DNA of 21,748 bases from contig WION01000744.1 of assembly GCA_015039365.1 (NCBI GenBank), positions 1 through 21,748 on the forward strand, written 5' to 3'. Made by a program: the position numbers and the translations under genes. Source of the stretch: Amanita rubescens (Eukaryota > Basidiomycota > Agaricomycetes > Agaricales > Amanitaceae). Numbering within the stretch: the first letter of the stretch is position 1; each line of letters opens with the position of its first letter. Below, piece by piece: positions 20,441 to 21,748 of this stretch. The notes under the pieces were generated by a model, which was not told where the DNA came from, searched no databases, and worked only from the letters and a program-made list of their open reading frames with translations.

Positions 20441-21748
20441 AGGATAGTCCCTCTTCATTGATCCCCGAACAATGTATTTACGAATCTCTAGTACCTTCCG
20501 AATATGTATCCCTTGAATCAATAATATACGAGGTGAAACAAAAGGAAGGAAAGATTCGAAATACATCGATAAGGGACAAAACGAACAAACTTAGAAACTC
20601 ATCATCCGCATGGATGATAAGACAATTATGGAAATACCCGGACCAGGGAATCACACAACTACGGACATTGCACACCAAACCTTCAGAGAACAAATTGATG
20701 AAGAACTAATCAATAAAATCAATGATCTCGAAGAAGAAGCGGCAATCTGGTACCTACGAAAACTCAGAGAACCGCAATGGATCGGAGCATCAGGACATAG
20801 AGAAATGGACATCCGAGTTATTCTCACCACCCTGGATACGGAAGAAAGCTTTGACACCGTGGCATTAATCGACAGCGGATGTATGATGTCGGCAATATCC
20901 AAGCAATTCGTCGAAGAACACAAAATCAATACGACCAAACTACCACGAGCAATAACCGCAACGAATGCCGACGGAACATTAAACGTCGGAGGAAAGATAA
21001 CGGACATGGTCACAATCAAGATGAGAATCTACGACCATGAAGAAACGCTAGAGCTGGCGGTGGTAATATTGGAAAGAAAGACGTATTCTTAGGACACGAC
21101 TGGCTGGAACATCATAACCCAGAAATCGAATGGCGAAAAGCACAAATAAAGTTTTCAAAATGTCCAGGAGAATGCTACGAGAATCGTGGGTTAGGGAACC
21201 GGAAGACGAAATCGATCAGTATAACCCAGAAGAAGACAGAATATTAGCTATCGACATCGACCGGCCCGAATTCATATGACACGTCGACCTCCCTTGGATA
21301 AAAGTACGAGCCAAGTCAAACTTTGCAACGGACATTGCAGGAGCCAACCAGATCGAAAGAACCTGGAAGGAAATAGTACCGGAAGTCTACCGCGATTACA
21401 AGGAAGTATTCGAAAAACAAACATTCGACCAATTACCACCAAGGAGGGCATGGGACCATGCAATCGAATTAACGCCAGGAGCAAAAATGGTAGATTGCAA
21501 AATATACCATTAAATCCAGAGGAACAAAAACAATTGGACGAATTCTTGAAAGAACAACTAGAAACAGGAAGAATCAAACCAAGTAAATCGCCCATGGCAT
21601 CGCCATTCTTCTTCGTAAAAAGAAAGATGGAAAACTACGACCGGTCCAAGATTATCGGAAATTAAATGAAATGACTATCAAAAACAGATATCCATTGCCG
21701 CTAATCTCGGAATTAATCGACAAATTGTCCGAAGCAAAGTACTTCTCA
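20441..21748 (+). pseudogene. Retrotransposon pol: protease and start of reverse transcriptase, broken
   Basis: This is the 5' part of pol. An open frame at 20610-21092 holds the retropepsin-like aspartic protease with the catalytic LIDSGC (Asp codon 20871-20873). Its frame stops early at 21090, and the family text FLGHDWLEHHNPE continues in a different frame, so there is a -1 break near 21064. Further breaks occur near 21190 (-1), at 21277-21279 (in-frame TGA), near 21507 (-1) and near 21620 (-1, in an A run just before the [14 protein letters not shown] motif). RT domain text ([14 protein letters not shown], then [23 protein letters not shown]) runs to the window end. A separate frame at 20437-20709 precedes the protease and is of unclear status. 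Confidence 0.85.

Larger units (their letters stand above)
18618..21748 (+). mobile_element. Ty3-type LTR retrotransposon, 5' part, degenerate
   Basis: The order is 5' LTR, gag with CCHC knuckle, aspartic protease, then the start of reverse transcriptase. Protease before RT fits both LTR superfamilies, and the RT sequence (FFFVKRK, then [14 protein letters not shown]) is the Ty3 type. The element begins with TGTCA immediately after the NACHT codon text LNSLP. It continues past the window, so integrase, RNase H and the 3' LTR are not seen and target-site duplication cannot be tested. The coding part has several single-base frame changes and a TGA codon, so this copy is very probably inactive. 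Confidence 0.9.

Overview
The window looks like nuclear DNA of a basidiomycete fungus, most likely an Agaricomycete. Every resolvable gene is broken by short GT-AG introns, mostly 45-63 bp. The families found are typical of that group: a secreted MreA/BBE-like flavin oxidase, a DHA1-type MFS transporter, a small secreted QxW lectin, an F-box/LRR protein, a NACHT NTPase with the NWD-like N-terminal sequence common in mushrooms, and a Ty3-type LTR retrotransposon. I cannot name the genus. I found no tRNA, rRNA or CRISPR array.

Layout. About 330-1720 is a long non-coding tandem array: 60-bp units with internal palindromes, partly in 120-bp higher-order units, decaying into ~30-bp units. 2136-4135 (minus) is an intact six-exon flavoprotein oxidase gene. 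4771-6257 holds two diverged tandem copies of a decayed gene-like segment. 7149-9229 (plus) is an intact eight-exon MFS transporter, divergent from the oxidase. 10137-10775 (plus) is an intact four-exon secreted ricin-B-like (QxW) lectin. 11207-12125 and 15731-16670 are diverged direct copies of one ~0.9-kb sequence. Between them, 13257-14920 is an intact four-exon F-box/LRR gene. 17127-18617 is the 5' part of a NACHT gene, cut off where a Ty3-type element begins (LTR 18618-18944, then gag, protease and the start of reverse transcriptase, running off the window).

Exon models for the oxidase, transporter, lectin and F-box genes were built by hand from splice sites. Each keeps one reading frame from ATG to stop (578, 567, 155 and 502 residues), which is strong internal support. 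By contrast, the retroelement has about six frame changes and a nonsense codon in 2.5 kb, so it looks dead.

How the genes may work together: the secreted oxidase and drug/metabolite-type exporter could be a small divergent metabolic pair, but 3 kb with duplicated remnants separates them and no other biosynthetic gene is visible. The right half (F-box/LRR, NACHT, retroelement, duplicated segments) resembles a fast-evolving accessory region. The most notable observations are the palindromic minisatellite, the NACHT gene interrupted by an LTR element, three TGACTCA motifs in that LTR, and a 25-nt microexon carrying the NACHT P-loop.
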